Below are positions 63,302 through 64,000 of a DNA stretch of 64,000 nt, one piece after another. The notes under the pieces were generated by a model, which was given only the letters and a program-made list of their open reading frames with translations, was not told where the DNA came from and did not search any database. Both the position numbers and the translations under genes were made by a program. The stretch spans positions 248,001 to 312,000 of the forward strand of contig JAAMEZ010000058.1 in the NCBI GenBank assembly GCA_013322215.1. The letters run 5' to 3'. This DNA comes from Martinezella rhizogenes. GTDB lineage: Bacteria > Pseudomonadota > Alphaproteobacteria > Rhizobiales > Rhizobiaceae. Position 1 is the stretch's first letter. Every line of letters begins with the position of its first letter.

Positions 63302-64000
63302 TCATTCTGCAGCGCTGGCGATCTTCGCCTGGCCCTGCTCCTGCACCTCGACGGTCGCCGTCAGGCCGGCAATCAGCTTCGTGCCGTCAGGCACCTTGTC
63401 GAGCGCGATGCGCACCGGCACGCGCTGCGCCAGGCGCACCCAGCTGAACGTCGGGGTAATATTGGCAAGCAGGCTGCCGGAGGTGCGCTCGCGGTCCTCG
63501 ATGCCGTAGGCGATGCTTTCGACATGGCCGGTCAGTTTCTCAGCCTGGCCCATCAGATGAATGTGGACTTCGTCGCCGACATGGATGCGCGGGAGCTTGG
63601 TTTCCTCGAAATAACCTTCGACGCGAAGGGAATCGCTGTCGATCAGCGCCACCTTGGCGGTGCCGGCAGAGACATAATCGCCCGGACGCAGGCTGAGGTT
63701 GGAGATCGTGCCATTGACGGTGGCGCGGACCTCGGAGCGGTCGAGATTGAGCTGGGCAAGCTCGCGATTAGCGGTCGCCTGACGAACGGCGGCTTCATCC
63801 TGCTGCTCTGTGGTCTGCGCCTGCTCCTTCTGCTGGAGAGAGGCGGCATCGCCAAGGCGCGCCTGCCGCTGGCTTTCGCGGCGGGCCTGGTCGAGAGCGG
63901 CATTGCTGCTTGCAAGAGCTGCATCCGCCTGTTCGAGCGCGATGGCGAAGCGATCGCGATCGACGCGGAAGAGGACATCGCCCTTCTTGACGGTCTGGTT
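63302..64000 (-). CDS. HlyD-family membrane fusion protein (5' end outside window)
   Basis: The reading frame stays open to the right edge, so the start is missing. The visible 232 residues contain a lipoyl-like KKGDVLFRVD, a helical hairpin (LEQADAALASSNAALDQARR, LGDAASLQQKEQAQTTEQQD), the second half-motif VRATVNGTISNLSLRPGDYV, and a beta-barrel domain (GDEVHIHLMG, TGHVESIAYGI). This is the periplasmic adaptor of an MFS- or ABC-type efflux pump of the EmrA type; the pump gene should lie beyond the window or downstream elsewhere. It is convergent with msrQ. Confidence 0.88.
   Translation of the reverse strand, partial: NQTVKKGDVLFRVDRDRFAIALEQADAALASSNAALDQARRESQRQARLGDAASLQQKEQAQTTEQQDEAAVRQATANRELAQLNLDRSEVRATVNGTISNLSLRPGDYVSAGTAKVALIDSDSLRVEGYFEETKLPRIHVGDEVHIHLMGQAEKLTGHVESIAYGIEDRERTSGSLLANITPTFSWVRLAQRVPVRIALDKVPDGTKLIAGLTATVEVQEQGQAKIASAAE

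Overview
The window looks like 64 kb of chromosome from a Rhizobium-group alphaproteobacterium. The main reasons are a RopA-type outer-membrane porin, a large adenosylcobalamin-dependent ribonucleotide reductase (NrdJ), NodL-like and ExoZ-like acyltransferases, a split ugp transporter, a HlyU-family protein, many TTG/GTG starts with good Shine-Dalgarno sequences, and rhizobial-style intergenic palindromes. The genus assignment is inference from gene content; no rRNA gene is present to confirm it. Most of the region is ordinary core and accessory metabolism with strong codon bias, which creates many long antisense ORFs that are not genes.

Layout. 0-6.4 kb: a hypothetical gene, tRNA-Cys, a YjaB-like acetyltransferase, ropA, two tiny secreted His/Arg-rich proteins, a DoxX-like membrane protein, tRNA-Asn, a small membrane protein and a NodL/Maa-like O-acetyltransferase. 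6.5-13.4 kb: the glycerol-3-phosphate ABC transporter ugpBAE, with its ATPase ugpC placed 2.3 kb away on the opposite strand and a tannase-family esterase between them. 13.5-23.1 kb: photolyase, an SDR, the cysK-alaX-sseA-GNAT operon, a DUF1203 protein, divergent ald/lrp, an EEP-family phosphatase/nuclease and a PilZ protein. 23.2-35.9 kb: cpdB, divergent LysR/azoR, divergent TetR/SDR with two tandem operators, GNAT, ilvA-hlyU, a lipoprotein, tRNA-Leu, wrbA, a CinA-like MoCF protein, a double universal stress protein and gpt. 36.5-44.1 kb: nrdJ with an upstream NrdR box, an APH-like protein lacking the usual catalytic Asp, an ExoZ-like acyltransferase and a secreted alpha/beta hydrolase. 44.4-52.4 kb: an ABC-F ATPase convergent with a tightly overlapped four-gene membrane operon, which lies directly downstream of a SARP/BTAD-TPR regulator on the same strand. 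52.6-64 kb: a PanE-like reductase, a DapA-like protein without the Schiff-base Lys, several small proteins, rarA, a DegP-type protease, an LprI-like protein, ilvD, msrPQ and the start of a HlyD-family adaptor.

The strongest candidate for an undescribed system is the overlapped operon at 46,051-50,240 (minus strand). It encodes a four-TM coiled-coil protein, a single-TM protein with a vWA-like segment, a four-TM protein with a coiled-coil tail that resembles MotA/ExbB/ZorA in layout, and a single-TM protein with an intramembrane Glu and a C-terminal OmpA-like domain, as in MotB/ZorB. No ZorC, ZorD or ZorE partner is present, so this is not a canonical Zorya locus. Other points worth a second look are paired PHO-like boxes on the two halves of the split ugp system, two or three enzymes that lack family-defining catalytic residues, and twin operator palindromes between tetR and an SDR.
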